DNA of 24,875 bases from Lysobacterales bacterium CG02_land_8_20_14_3_00_62_12 (GCA_002785585.1 PEUI01000049.1:1-24875); one strand, 5' to 3'. Counted from the stretch's first letter, positions 7,933 through 16,114 are shown. Notes: generated by a model not told the origin, from the sequence alone. Numbers and translations are program-made.

Positions 7933-8113
7933 GCGGGTAGCTCCGTTGCGGAAAGCCGAAGTTTAGCTCGAAGCCTTTACCGAATCGTGACCTTGGCCAA
8001 CGCCTTGGCCCGGCCGCTGCGGCTACACTCGCGCGTGGCCTTGCGGGCCTGCCCGTGCGCCGCCCAGCCGACCCTACTGAACGCCGGTAACCCTTTTCAA
8101 GGATCTGCAGACC
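7933..8113. promoter_or_regulatory. Divergent intergenic region, phosphatase-pyrF unit and peptidase
   Basis: 181 bases between divergent genes. A CGGCTACACTCG motif near 8018-8029 could supply a -10 (TACACT) for the peptidase gene, but its best -35 candidate (TTGGCC) is only 13 bases away. AAGGAT sits about 9 bases before the peptidase ATG. No clear operator or hairpin was seen. Confidence 0.3.
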
Positions 8114-10426
8114 ATGCGAAGCCTACTGTTTACCACCCTGATGCTGAGTGCAGCCCTTGTCCAAGCTGCTGAAACCGGAGAACCCGCCGAGATGAAAGCC
8201 GCCGCCGAGCTCACCATCGACCGCATCTACGATGCCCCGGCACTGGCCGGCAAAACCCTGCTCGGACTGAAGGTCTCGCCCGATGGCAGCCGGGTGACGT
8301 TTTTGCGCGGCAAAGAAACCGACCAGTTCCAGTTGGATCTTTGGGAATACAGGATTGCCGATGGCAGCACCGCCATGCTGGTCGATTCCAAGCGGCTGCA
8401 ACCCGGTGCGGAACAACTTTCCGACGAAGAAAAGGCGCGCCGCGAGCGCTCCCGCACGGCCAGCCTGAAGGGCATCCTCGAGTACGCCTTTTCGCCAGAT
8501 GGCAAAAAACTGCTGTTTCCACTGAACGGCGAGGTTTATCTCTATGACCTGGCGCAAGCCGCCGATAAAGCCGTGCAAAAGCTCACCGAACGTGCGCTCG
8601 GCTTTGTCACCGATGCCCGGGTTTCGCCGCAGGGCCGCTATCTGAGTTTTGTCCGCAATCAGAACCTGTGGGTGATCGAACTGGCCAGCCAGCGCGGCCT
8701 GCAACTTACCCGCGATGGCGGCGGCCTGATCAGCAATGGTCTGGCCGAGTTCATCGCGCAAGAAGAAATGGGCCGCGATCGCGGTTACTGGTGGGCTGCC
8801 GATGATTCGGCCATCGCCTTCGCCCGCGTCGATGAGTCGGCGGTGCCGGTACAACGCCGCTTTGAAGTCAATGCCGACAGCACCGAGGTGATCGAGCAGC
8901 ATTACCCGGCGGCGGGCCAGGCCAATGTGGCGATCAAGCTCGGCGTGATCGAACTCGATCAGGCCAAACCAGCGGAAATCGCCGAGGATCACAGCGGCGC
9001 CTTGTTGCTGCCCGCCAGCGCCCCGGTACGCTGGGTAGAGCTGGGGCCGAACCCGGATATTTATCTGGCCCGGGTCGATTGGAGCGCCGACAGCCGCGCC
9101 TTGTCCTATCAGCTACAGCGTCGCGACCAGCGGCAATTGCAACTGCGGCTCTGGGCGCGCGCCGATGGCAGCCAACGCACGTTGTTGACCGAAACCAGCA
9201 ATACCTGGATCAACCTGCACGATGATCTGCGCTTTCTAAAAAATGGCCAAGGTTTCCTCTGGCAAAGCGAGCGCGAGGGCACCAAGCGCTTGTATCGCTA
9301 CGACATGACCGGCACGTTGGTGCGGGCGCTGACGCCAGCGGACTGGGTGGTCGATGCGTTGCTGGCGGTGGATGAAGCCGCCGATAGCGTCAGTTTTGCC
9401 GCCGGCGGCATCGATCCACTGCAACGGCAGATTTTTTCGGTGGCGCTGTCCACGGCGGGCAACGAAGTCACCCAACTCAGCCACGGGGAGGGCATGCACG
9501 CCGCCACCTTTGCCGACAATGGCAAAATCTACGTCGATACCTTCAGCAATCCGGCAACGCCGCCGACGGTGCGCGTGCACGCCGCCGATGGCAAGGAAAT
9601 CGCCGTGCTCGAAGCCAACACCCTCGACGCCACGCATCCGTATTGGCCATACCACGAACAACACGCCAGCCCGGAGTTCGGGTCGATCATTGGCGCCGAG
9701 AACCAACGGCTGTATTACCGGCTGACCAAGCCGAGTGATTTCGATCCGGCCAAGCGCTATCCGGTGATGCTTTATGTTTACGGTGGGCCGCACGTGCAAA
9801 AAGTGCAAAAGGCCTGGGACGATCCGTTGGTACAGGTGATGGCGCGCCGCGGCTATATCGTCTTCTCGATCGACAATCGCGGCAGTGATCGACGCGGCAA
9901 AGCCTTCGAAGAAGCGTTGTTTCGGCACCTGGGCGGGGTCGAAGTCAAAGATCAACTGGAGGGCGTCAAGTGGCTGGCGGCGCAGCCTTATGTCGATGCC
10001 AAACGGATCGGCGTATTCGGCTGGAGTTACGGCGGCTACATGAGCCTGATGCTGTTGGCGCAGGCGTCCGAGCAAATTGCCTGCGGCGTCGCCGGGGCGC
10101 CGGTCACCGACTGGGCGCTGTATGACAGCCACTACACCGAACGCTATCTGGACCAACCCGCAGACAATGCCGAAGGCTACCGAACGAGCAGCGTATTTGC
10201 CCATCTCGCTGGGCTGAAATCGCCGCTGCTGCTGGTCCACGGCATGGCCGACGACAACGTGCTGTTCGTCAATTCCACCCGCCTGATGAGCGCCCTGCAA
10301 CAAGCCGGTCAGCCGTTCGAATTGATGACCTACCCCGGCGGCAAACACAGCATCGCCCAACCCTGGATGAAAAAGCACGCCTACCACGCCATCGTCGATT
10401 TTTTTGATCGCCAGCTGCGACCCTGA
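8114..10426 (+). CDS. Secreted dipeptidyl peptidase IV (prolyl oligopeptidase family, S9B)
   Basis: A 770-residue exopeptidase that removes X-Pro or X-Ala dipeptides from peptide N-termini. A signal peptide (residues 1-18, cut after 'LVQA') sends it to the periplasm or outside. Residues about 40-490 form the beta-propeller and carry the substrate-amino-binding pair Glu217/Glu218 in 'AQEEMGRDRGYWW'. The C-terminal alpha/beta hydrolase domain has nucleophile Ser638 in GWSYGGY, Asp713 in HGMADDN and His745 in GGKHS, matching the DPP4 triad. 'RGSDRRGKAFEEAL' is also typical. AAGGAT precedes the ATG. It stands alone on the plus strand and faces the response regulator gene 40 bases downstream. Likely role: peptide scavenging. 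Confidence 0.95.
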   Translation: MRSLLFTTLMLSAALVQAAETGEPAEMKAAAELTIDRIYDAPALAGKTLLGLKVSPDGSRVTFLRGKETDQFQLDLWEYRIADGSTAMLVDSKRLQPGAEQLSDEEKARRERSRTASLKGILEYAFSPDGKKLLFPLNGEVYLYDLAQAADKAVQKLTERALGFVTDARVSPQGRYLSFVRNQNLWVIELASQRGLQLTRDGGGLISNGLAEFIAQEEMGRDRGYWWAADDSAIAFARVDESAVPVQRRFEVNADSTEVIEQHYPAAGQANVAIKLGVIELDQAKPAEIAEDHSGALLLPASAPVRWVELGPNPDIYLARVDWSADSRALSYQLQRRDQRQLQLRLWARADGSQRTLLTETSNTWINLHDDLRFLKNGQGFLWQSEREGTKRLYRYDMTGTLVRALTPADWVVDALLAVDEAADSVSFAAGGIDPLQRQIFSVALSTAGNEVTQLSHGEGMHAATFADNGKIYVDTFSNPATPPTVRVHAADGKEIAVLEANTLDATHPYWPYHEQHASPEFGSIIGAENQRLYYRLTKPSDFDPAKRYPVMLYVYGGPHVQKVQKAWDDPLVQVMARRGYIVFSIDNRGSDRRGKAFEEALFRHLGGVEVKDQLEGVKWLAAQPYVDAKRIGVFGWSYGGYMSLMLLAQASEQIACGVAGAPVTDWALYDSHYTERYLDQPADNAEGYRTSSVFAHLAGLKSPLLLVHGMADDNVLFVNSTRLMSALQQAGQPFELMTYPGGKHSIAQPWMKKHAYHAIVDFFDRQLRP

Positions 10427-10466
10427 TCGTTGAGTCTGCCCCGGCGTTCCGCTTTGCAAGTCAAGG

Positions 10467-11036
10467 CTAACGCATGCGCACCACCTGCGCATTCGGCACC
10501 AGCTGACCCAAGCGAGCGCGTGCTGGATCGAGCAGTGGCCGTCGCTCGGCTTTGGCATAGGCGTCAGCACCCGCCATCGGCAAGACCCTGGCCACCGGGT
10601 TTTGGCTACCCGCCACGCTGTGCAAGCGCGGCGGCGCCATCCGCACGCTGCGCCGGTTCTGCAACAACCTGGCGATGGTTTGCTTGAGTTGTTCGTCGTC
10701 CCAGGGTTTGCCGATCAGCTCGATGGGGCCAATGCCCTTGACCGCCGCCATCGCTTCCAGAATGCCGGCATAGCCGCTGAGCAAAATGCGCGGCGTATGC
10801 GGATGCAGCGCGATCAGTTTTTGCATGAACTCGACGCCGTGCATGGTCGGCATCAGGTAGTCGGCGATCACCAGATCGAACTCGCAGTCGGCGGCGCGCG
10901 CCAATGCCGGTTCGGGCTTTTCGAACGACTCGACCACGGCCTCGCCGCGCAAACTGGCCATCGGCATGAAATGGATCAGGCGACCGAGACAACGCAGCAC
11001 GTTGCGGTCATCGTCAACCAGCAGAATTCGGGTCAT
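10467..11036 (-). CDS. Stand-alone response regulator (receiver domain)
   Basis: 189 residues with one receiver domain at 1-122. It has the acidic pocket Asp8-Asp10 in 'LLVDDDRN', phospho-acceptor Asp59 in 'LVIADYLMP', the Ser87 switch residue in 'ILLSGYAG' and Lys110 in 'IGKPWDD'. 'GKPWDDEQL' is typical of receivers that pair with hybrid kinases or c-di-GMP/HD-GYP modules. The remaining 67 residues are basic and low in predicted structure, with no output domain I can name. ATG at 11036 has GAGGAG 7 bases upstream, which decides the start over an in-frame ATG at 11162. No histidine kinase gene is in the window, so its partner must be elsewhere. It ends 40 bases from the convergent peptidase gene. 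Confidence 0.88.
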   Translation of the reverse strand: MTRILLVDDDRNVLRCLGRLIHFMPMASLRGEAVVESFEKPEPALARAADCEFDLVIADYLMPTMHGVEFMQKLIALHPHTPRILLSGYAGILEAMAAVKGIGPIELIGKPWDDEQLKQTIARLLQNRRSVRMAPPRLHSVAGSQNPVARVLPMAGADAYAKAERRPLLDPARARLGQLVPNAQVVRMR

Positions 11037-11163
11037 GGCAGGCTCCTCGATGCGGACCAGAAATCGCTGGGTGGTGGCTGGTGCGTCAGCACCGGGGCGC
11101 ACTGCGCTGGTCCGTTCTGGGCACAAAATACTGCCCGCTGCGGCCGCGCAAAATACGTGCAAA

Positions 11164-11191
11164 TACCTAACTGCCGAGTACCTAACTGCCG
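11164..11191. repeat. Short direct repeat TACCTAACTGCCG x2
   Basis: Two exact 13-base copies (11164-11176 and 11179-11191) with a 15-base period lie in the 278-base gap between the response regulator and the porin-like gene. They sit about 130 bases upstream of the regulator ATG and about 60 bases before the porin promoter. They could be paired binding sites or a chance duplication. The rest of the gap holds only the zinc promoter region. Confidence 0.45.
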
Positions 11192-11249
11192 TGGTTCGGA
11201 CCGATCCGCCAGCACCGCCACCACGCTGCTGGTCGGCGGCCTCGGGTTC

Positions 11250-11281
11250 TTGCCAGGTGATATGTAATAATATAATGTAAT
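11250..11281 (+). promoter_or_regulatory. Promoter with Zur-box-like operator for the porin-znuA-znuB operon
   Basis: A -35 TTGCCA (11250-11255), 17 bases, then -10 TAATGT (11273-11278) give a start about 30 bases before the porin ATG; TATAAT at 11271-11276 is an alternative -10. Overlying the -10 is ATGTAATAATATAATGTAAT (11262-11281). It resembles the gammaproteobacterial Zur site core ATGTTATAATATAACAT, best in its left half. A repressor there would block RNA polymerase when zinc is plentiful, which fits the metal-uptake genes downstream. The match is partial and was made by eye. Confidence 0.5.
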
Positions 11282-11314
11282 GGACTCAAACCATCGACCC
11301 CACCGGCTCCCGAC

Positions 11315-12682
11315 ATGTCCAAAAAGAACCTGGTAGCAATTTTCTTCGGCCTGTTGATCGGCACTGCCAGTCCGGCACAAACCGCGAACGGTGCCGACGC
11401 CATCGCGACGCTGGCAGCGCGCATTACCGAACTGGAGCGGCAAGCGCAGCGCCTGCGCGAGCAGGCCGAGCAAGCGCTGGCGGCGGCGCAATCGGCGCGC
11501 GACGCCTTGTTGCTTATCCAGCAGCAAACCGCCTTGGCCGCTCTGCCCACGGCGGCCGCCGATGCGGCGGATGCTATACCGGCCGCAGTACCGGCAGCCG
11601 CGCCGACCGGGGCCAACGGCAACGCCTTCAACCCGGCCATCAGCGTGGTGTTGAACGGCACTTACGCGCACCACTCGTTGCCACCAGAACGCTATCAGCG
11701 CGCCGGTTTCCCGCTGGTGGGCGAAGGCGGCCCGCTTAGCCAAGGTCTGTCTTTGGGCGAGAGTGAGATTGCCCTCTCGGCCAATGTCGATGACAAGTTC
11801 TATGGCCAGGTCACCCTGGCGGTGGGCAGCGCCGATGGCGTTGACGAAATCGGTATCGAAGAATCTTTTATCGACGCCCTGGGATTGCCCGGCGGCATCA
11901 GCCTGCGCGCCGGGCGTTTTTTTTCCAACATTGGCTACCTCAACAGCCACCACACGCATACCGACTCGTTCATTGATCGACCACTGGTCAGTCAGGCGTT
12001 TTTGGGCAATCAGTATTTTGACGATGGCGTGCAACTGCGCTGGGTCGCGCCGACCGATCTGTTTATCGAAGTCGGTGGCGAGGTCCTGCGCGGACAACGC
12101 TTTCCCGGTGGCGGCGCGGGCAACGGCGGCGTTGGCAGCAAGACCGCCTTTGTCCATCTCGGCGGCGACATCGGCATCGAGCAGTCCTGGCTCGCCGGGG
12201 TGTCGCTGCTGCATACCGACGCCAAACTCACCGACGATGGCTTCAGCGGCAATGCCGATTTGTATATCGCCGATGCCACCTGGAAATGGGCGCCGCGCGG
12301 CAATTTCAAGGATGGCGGCCTGACCCTGCGCGGTGAAGCGTTTCTGGAAAGCCGCGACGGCAGCTTCTTCGATACCACGGTGGCGACGCCGCAAGTCTGG
12401 AACGCTGAGCGCTGGGGCGCGTATTTGCAAGGCGTCTACCGACTCAATCGGCGTTGGGAAACCGGCTACCGCTACGATTATCTGGGTGCTGCCGATGCGG
12501 GCCCGCTGGCGAGTTCGTTCGACCCCGAGCGCCACACGCTGATGCTGACTTGGCTCAATAGCGAGTTCAGTCTGCTGCGCCTGCAACTCAGCCACGAACG
12601 GCCGCATCCGGATCTCGAAGACCACGCCATCGCGTTGCAATACCAGGTCAATCTGGGCGCCCATGGCGCACACAAATTCTAA
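11315..12682 (+). CDS. Porin-like outer-membrane protein, probably zinc-regulated
   Basis: A 455-residue exported protein. Residues 1-22 look like a signal peptide. Residues 27-75 form an Ala/Gln-rich coiled coil ('ITELERQAQRLREQAEQA'), and 76-105 an Ala/Pro linker. From about 108 to the end, alternating amphipathic strands and a C-terminal stretch ending in Phe suggest an outer-membrane beta-barrel. An N-terminal coiled coil before a barrel is known from OprP-type trimeric porins. 'NSHHTHTDSF' around residue 210 is a histidine cluster that could touch metal. It is the first gene of a unit with znuA-like and znuB-like genes (18-base gap) under a Zur-like box, so passage of zinc across the outer membrane is inferred. 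No plug or TonB box was found, so it is not a classical TonB receptor. The ATG lacks a good ribosome site. Confidence 0.75.
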   Translation: MSKKNLVAIFFGLLIGTASPAQTANGADAIATLAARITELERQAQRLREQAEQALAAAQSARDALLLIQQQTALAALPTAAADAADAIPAAVPAAAPTGANGNAFNPAISVVLNGTYAHHSLPPERYQRAGFPLVGEGGPLSQGLSLGESEIALSANVDDKFYGQVTLAVGSADGVDEIGIEESFIDALGLPGGISLRAGRFFSNIGYLNSHHTHTDSFIDRPLVSQAFLGNQYFDDGVQLRWVAPTDLFIEVGGEVLRGQRFPGGGAGNGGVGSKTAFVHLGGDIGIEQSWLAGVSLLHTDAKLTDDGFSGNADLYIADATWKWAPRGNFKDGGLTLRGEAFLESRDGSFFDTTVATPQVWNAERWGAYLQGVYRLNRRWETGYRYDYLGAADAGPLASSFDPERHTLMLTWLNSEFSLLRLQLSHERPHPDLEDHAIALQYQVNLGAHGAHKF

Positions 12683-12700
12683 CCTTCTGAGGTGTTACCC

Positions 12701-13600
12701 ATGAATCGATTGCTGATCTGCCTACTGTGCGCCGCTGCCGCCGTGGCGACGCCGGCCGAGGCCAAACTCAAGGTGTTTGCCTGCGAGCCGGAATGGGGCG
12801 CGCTGCTGCAAGAACTGGCCGGCCCCGCCATCGACGTCGATGTCGCCACTTCGGCCCTGCAGGATGTGCACGCCATCGAGGCCAAACCCAGCCTGATCGC
12901 CAAGGTACGCCGCGCCGATCTGCTGGTGTGTTCCGGCGCCGATCTGGAAATTGGCTGGCTGCCGGCCTTGGTCGCGCAGGCCGGCAATGCCCGCGTTGCC
13001 GGCGGCGCGGGCGTGTTCATGGCCGCCAGTCAGATCACCACGCTGGAACGCCCAACGGTACTGGATCGCGCCGCTGGCGATGTCCATCCGCAGGGCAATC
13101 CGCATTTCCAGCTCGATCCCCATCGGGTGTTGACGGTGGCCAAAGCCTTGAGCGCGCGGCTGGCGCAACTCGATGCCGCGCAGCAAACGCTATACGCCGA
13201 ACGCCTCGCCGATTTCAGCGGCCGCTGGCAAACCGCGATCCGTGCCTGGGAACTCAAAGCCGCGCCGCTCCGTGGCCGCAAGGTGGTGGTGCATCACACC
13301 AGTTGGGTGTACCTGTTGAGTTGGCTTGGCATCGAGCAAGTCGGCGCGCTCGAACCCAAACCCGGCGTGCCACCGAGCAGCGGCCATCTGGCCAGCCTGA
13401 TCGAAACCACCCGCAGTGCCAAACCCTTTGCCATCCTGAGTGCGGCTTATCAAGATCCCAAGGCCGCAGACTGGCTGTCTGAGCGCACCGGCGTAGCGGC
13501 CCTGGTGTTGCCGTTCACCGTCGGTGGCGATGCCCAATCGAAAGATCTGTTCGGTCTGTTCGATTCCACCATCGACCAATTGCTGGCGGTGACGAAATGA
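12701..13600 (+). CDS. ZnuA-like metal ABC transporter substrate-binding protein
   Basis: A 299-residue periplasmic cluster A-I (TroA/ZnuA) binding protein. The signal peptide is residues 1-21, cut after 'PAEA'. Likely metal ligands are His57 in 'DVHAIEAKPS', His135 in 'GNPHFQLDPH', His198 or His199 in 'VVVHHTSW', and Asp262 in 'YQDPK'. 'EPKPGVPPSSGHL' is a strong family mark. It lacks the long His/Asp-rich loop of E. coli ZnuA. Zinc is the best guess, and manganese cannot be excluded. The ATG at 12701 has GAGG about 8 bases upstream; a GTG 9 bases earlier is less likely. Its end overlaps the permease start by 4 bases (ATGA), so the two are co-translated. Confidence 0.88.
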   Translation: MNRLLICLLCAAAAVATPAEAKLKVFACEPEWGALLQELAGPAIDVDVATSALQDVHAIEAKPSLIAKVRRADLLVCSGADLEIGWLPALVAQAGNARVAGGAGVFMAASQITTLERPTVLDRAAGDVHPQGNPHFQLDPHRVLTVAKALSARLAQLDAAQQTLYAERLADFSGRWQTAIRAWELKAAPLRGRKVVVHHTSWVYLLSWLGIEQVGALEPKPGVPPSSGHLASLIETTRSAKPFAILSAAYQDPKAADWLSERTGVAALVLPFTVGGDAQSKDLFGLFDSTIDQLLAVTK

Positions 13601-14385
13601 ACTGGGCGCTCAATTGGGCGGGGCTGGATCTCGGCATCCTCGGACCGGCTGCCCTGGCCGGTGTCATCGTGCTCGCCACCCATGTGCCCCTAGGCCGCCA
13701 AGTGCTGGAACGCGGCATCATCTTCATTGATCTGGCGATTGCCCAGATCGCCGCGCTCGGCGTGATCCTCGCGCAGTTTCTCGGTGTTCCCGAACACGGC
13801 CTGGCGGTGCAGGCCGCCGCCGCCACGGCCGCGCTGGCCGGCGCCGCGTTGCTCGCCTTCACCGATCGGCGCTGGCCGCAATTTCAAGAGCCGCTGATCG
13901 GCACCTTGTTCGTACTCGCCGCCACCGGCGCCCTGCTGCTGTTGGCCAACAACCCACACGGCGGCGAACACCTCAAGGATTTGCTGGTCGGCCAGATCCT
14001 CTGGGTCAGCCCCGCGCAACTGTGGCCCGCCGCGCTCTTGTCGAGCGTGGTCTTGGCGATGATTGTTTGGCATCGCGGCCAGCTCAACGGCCTGATGTTC
14101 TACGGCGTCTTTGCGCTGGCTATCACCGTTTCGGTACAACTGGTCGGGGTCTATCTAGTATTCGCCAGTTTGATTATTCCGGCGCTCGCCAGCGTGGCCA
14201 CGCGCAGCCGCACCCGGCTGCGACTGGCCTACGTGATCGGCGGCCTCGGCTATGCCCTCGGCCTCGTACTGTCGGCCGTGCTCGACCTGCCGACCGGTGC
14301 CCTGATCGTCTGGACCCTCGCCGCCTGCGGCCTGTTGGCGCAGTTCGTTCCCGGTCTGCGCACCGCGCCAGCGGCGGTGGCGTAG
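13597..14385 (+). CDS. ZnuB-like metal ABC transporter permease (ABC-3 family)
   Basis: A 262-residue integral inner-membrane protein with seven or eight hydrophobic segments and the ABC-3 pattern: 'FIDLAIAQIAALGVILAQ' near 45-65, 'GQILWVSPAQLW' near 132-143, and 'VYLVFASLIIPALAS' near 185-200. It forms the membrane pore through which the binding protein's metal passes, driven by a cytoplasmic ATPase. Start and previous stop overlap as ATGA, so subunits are made together. No ATP-binding cassette gene (Walker A/B, LSGGQ) lies anywhere in the window; the operon ends here with a terminator. The ATPase must be encoded elsewhere or shared. Confidence 0.9.
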   Translation: MNWALNWAGLDLGILGPAALAGVIVLATHVPLGRQVLERGIIFIDLAIAQIAALGVILAQFLGVPEHGLAVQAAAATAALAGAALLAFTDRRWPQFQEPLIGTLFVLAATGALLLLANNPHGGEHLKDLLVGQILWVSPAQLWPAALLSSVVLAMIVWHRGQLNGLMFYGVFALAITVSVQLVGVYLVFASLIIPALASVATRSRTRLRLAYVIGGLGYALGLVLSAVLDLPTGALIVWTLAACGLLAQFVPGLRTAPAAVA

Positions 14386-14472
14386 ACCAGCATCGCCGAC
14401 TTTTGGCAGACGCAAGCCAGCGAGAAACAGTGACTTGTCCACAGATGGGTGATGGTAATCGACGACACCAGA

Positions 14473-14497
14473 GTGACGCCAAACGCGTCGCTTTTTT
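14473..14497 (+). terminator. Intrinsic terminator of the zinc operon
   Basis: A 7-bp stem with one G-T pair (GTGACGC at 14473-14479, GCGTCGC at 14485-14491, loop CAAAC) is followed at once by six T (14492-14497) on the plus strand. It lies 88 bases past the permease stop. On the minus strand there is no T run after the hairpin, so it serves the plus-strand operon only. Confidence 0.75.
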
Positions 14498-14506
14498 GCT
14501 CGAGCG

Positions 14507-15235
14507 CTATCCGCAAGTGGCCTCATTGCTGCTGCCTGCGCGGCCCAAGCGCAACACCAAACACACGCCGATCAAGCCCTGGCAGTGAGTCCAGCGACGG
14601 CGCGGCAGATCCAAGGGCGCACGATGCCACGGCTGGCTTGCCGGGTTGCAAGTCAGCGCCGATAGCAGCCGCATCCCGATAAGCGCCATGCACAGGGCGA
14701 GTAGACCCAGCCCCAGCGACGACACCGCTGGAATGCCAGTGCCGGTGCTGATGTTTACAAAAATGAAATCACCATTTCCAATCGGATCACTGCCGATAGC
14801 GCCAAAGACAAAACGCTGCCGAATGACCGGCGGCGTTTCCGGGTAAGTGGTTAGCCCGACCACGCACGATAGCGACTCACCGGCGCCTAGATCTTGAAAA
14901 GGACGAATGTCCACGGATAACGCAGAAATGCCTGGCGGGGGAAGGGTGAAGTCGGTGTATCGCACACTACAAGGTGCGGATTCCGGAACCGCAAAAACCT
15001 CAATGGTTCGGTAGCCAACTGTAGCCCAATAAAAGGTACCAAAGCCCACGTCTTGAGCAACATCGGGGCCATTGTTCGTGATGGTGAGTGTGGCCAATGC
15101 GAGGTTGCCTGGCCAAATCACATTGCCTGTAGAAATCTCAATGTTGCCCACCAGATCGAATGAGGCACGGGCCCGATCTGGGAATGCCGAAGCAAACACC
15201 GACAACATCACAACCCAGAAAAGCGTGGCCTTCAC
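14507..15235 (-). CDS. Secreted protein with IPTL-CTERM-like sorting tail (possibly damaged 3' end)
   Basis: 242 residues. Signal peptide at 1-24 ('ASAFPDRARA'), then an Ig-like or DUF11-like beta domain (residues 27-165; 'ATLTITNNGPDVAQDV' is a typical strand pair). Next comes 'IPAVSSLGLGLLALCMALIG' at 168-187, which looks like an IPTL-CTERM motif plus transmembrane helix. Such tails normally end a few residues later in a basic cluster, but here 51 extra residues follow. One base out of frame the sequence would read Cys-Tyr-Arg-Arg-stop right after the helix, suggesting a recent frameshift near 14665-14675. The GTG start overlaps the stop of the upstream metalloprotease gene by 4 bases (GTGA), so they form one unit. 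Sorting role is known for the family; the substrate-level function is unknown. Confidence 0.6.
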   Translation of the reverse strand: MKATLFWVVMLSVFASAFPDRARASFDLVGNIEISTGNVIWPGNLALATLTITNNGPDVAQDVGFGTFYWATVGYRTIEVFAVPESAPCSVRYTDFTLPPPGISALSVDIRPFQDLGAGESLSCVVGLTTYPETPPVIRQRFVFGAIGSDPIGNGDFIFVNISTGTGIPAVSSLGLGLLALCMALIGMRLLSALTCNPASQPWHRAPLDLPRRRWTHCQGLIGVCLVLRLGRAGSSNEATCG

Positions 15236-16114
15236 GGGATCGGCAACGCTTCAAAGCCACTGCGAAAAATCAGGCCGGTGAGCAACGGGTTGCGAAACTC
15301 GGATACGGTGGGGGCCAAGGCAGCGGCGGTACGTGCATTGAAAGCACCTGCGGTTCCGGACGGTGCGGTCGAGTTCAGGAAGAAAACATTGGGATTGGAA
15401 TACTGCAAGGCTCTCGGGCAACCCAGCGTACAGGCGCCAAAAGCGCCGGCCACCGACATCACTGTTTCATTTTGGCCATTTACAAACCAGCCATACGACC
15501 ACGGAAACGATGGTATCGGCGCGCCATGTGCCAAGTCGTGCTCCATGCCAAGCTGATGACCGGTTTCATGGGCAAATACCTGAAACGAGGTAATGAAGGG
15601 CCGACGGACCACGGCAAACGCAAAACCGTTGTAGCCCATGCCGACCGAACATCCAAGTGTATTTTCAAGGGCGGTTTCCTGCCCACAATTTAGTTTTTTG
15701 GACGTACGCAACGCCGCTGGCCGTCGTCTGGTCAGCAACCACCATCACCAAATCGGCACCAGCGCTGTTGCGCAAGGTTTGCACCGTGGCGTCGGTCCGC
15801 AGGAACACCCGGTGACCAATCCATCGACAAAAACCCGGAGGTGCCGTGCAGTCAGGTGGCGACGGAGGTGATTCGTTACGGTTGATCAACGCACTTTGAT
15901 TGGCACCACTGGCGTTGCGCAGTATGAAGCTGGTAATCGCAGCGTTGGCCAGAGCGGTATCGGACCGCGAAAATGCTTCTGCAATCGCTGCGTCGAGCTG
16001 AGCCTGACTACCCGCAACGGCGAATGCGGCGGGCGTATGCAGCACCAATACATCAATAAAATCGAAAACATTGGGGCTGGCAATTGTCTTGGTTCGCATC
16101 ATCGAATTGCCCAT
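15232..16114 (-). pseudogene. Secreted metzincin zinc metalloprotease, frameshifted and 5'-truncated
   Basis: Two overlapping frames make one protease. The first (16114 to 15665) carries 'VFDFIDVLVLHTPAA' and 'ADLVMVVADQTTASGVAYVQ', the usual start of the catalytic domain of M12-like bacterial metalloproteases. The second (to 15232) has the zinc site HETGHQLGMEHD, a Met-turn 'ETVMSVAGA', and ends 'GLIFRSGFEALPIP'. They join if one A is removed from the six-A run at about 15694-15699, giving '...GVAYVQKLNCGQETA...'. No signal peptide or propeptide is present. The frame upstream of 16114 closes at 16181, within the 3' end of the phospholipase D-like gene, with no start codon in between. So the 5' part seems lost. 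A sequencing error could explain the frameshift but not the missing start. Confidence 0.72.

Noticed and set aside
9236..10570. A 444-codon open frame antisense to the dipeptidyl peptidase gene
   Set aside because: The plus strand encodes an intact S9B catalytic domain with the full triad; the antisense product resembles nothing and has no plausible ribosome site.
11033..12673. A 546-codon open frame antisense to the porin-like gene
   Set aside because: It is a high-GC shadow: its translation has no recognisable domain, while the opposite strand has a signal peptide, coiled coil, barrel pattern, operator and operon context.
14473..14497. The same hairpin as a terminator for the minus-strand IPTL-like gene
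   Set aside because: On the minus strand the hairpin is not followed by a T run; the T run exists only on the plus strand.
15690..15705. Programmed ribosomal frameshifting in the metalloprotease gene
   Set aside because: Restoring the frame needs a +1 move at GTC CAA AAA ACT. The run does not make a standard -1 slippery heptamer in the correct frame, no stimulatory element is evident, and the gene also lacks its 5' end.
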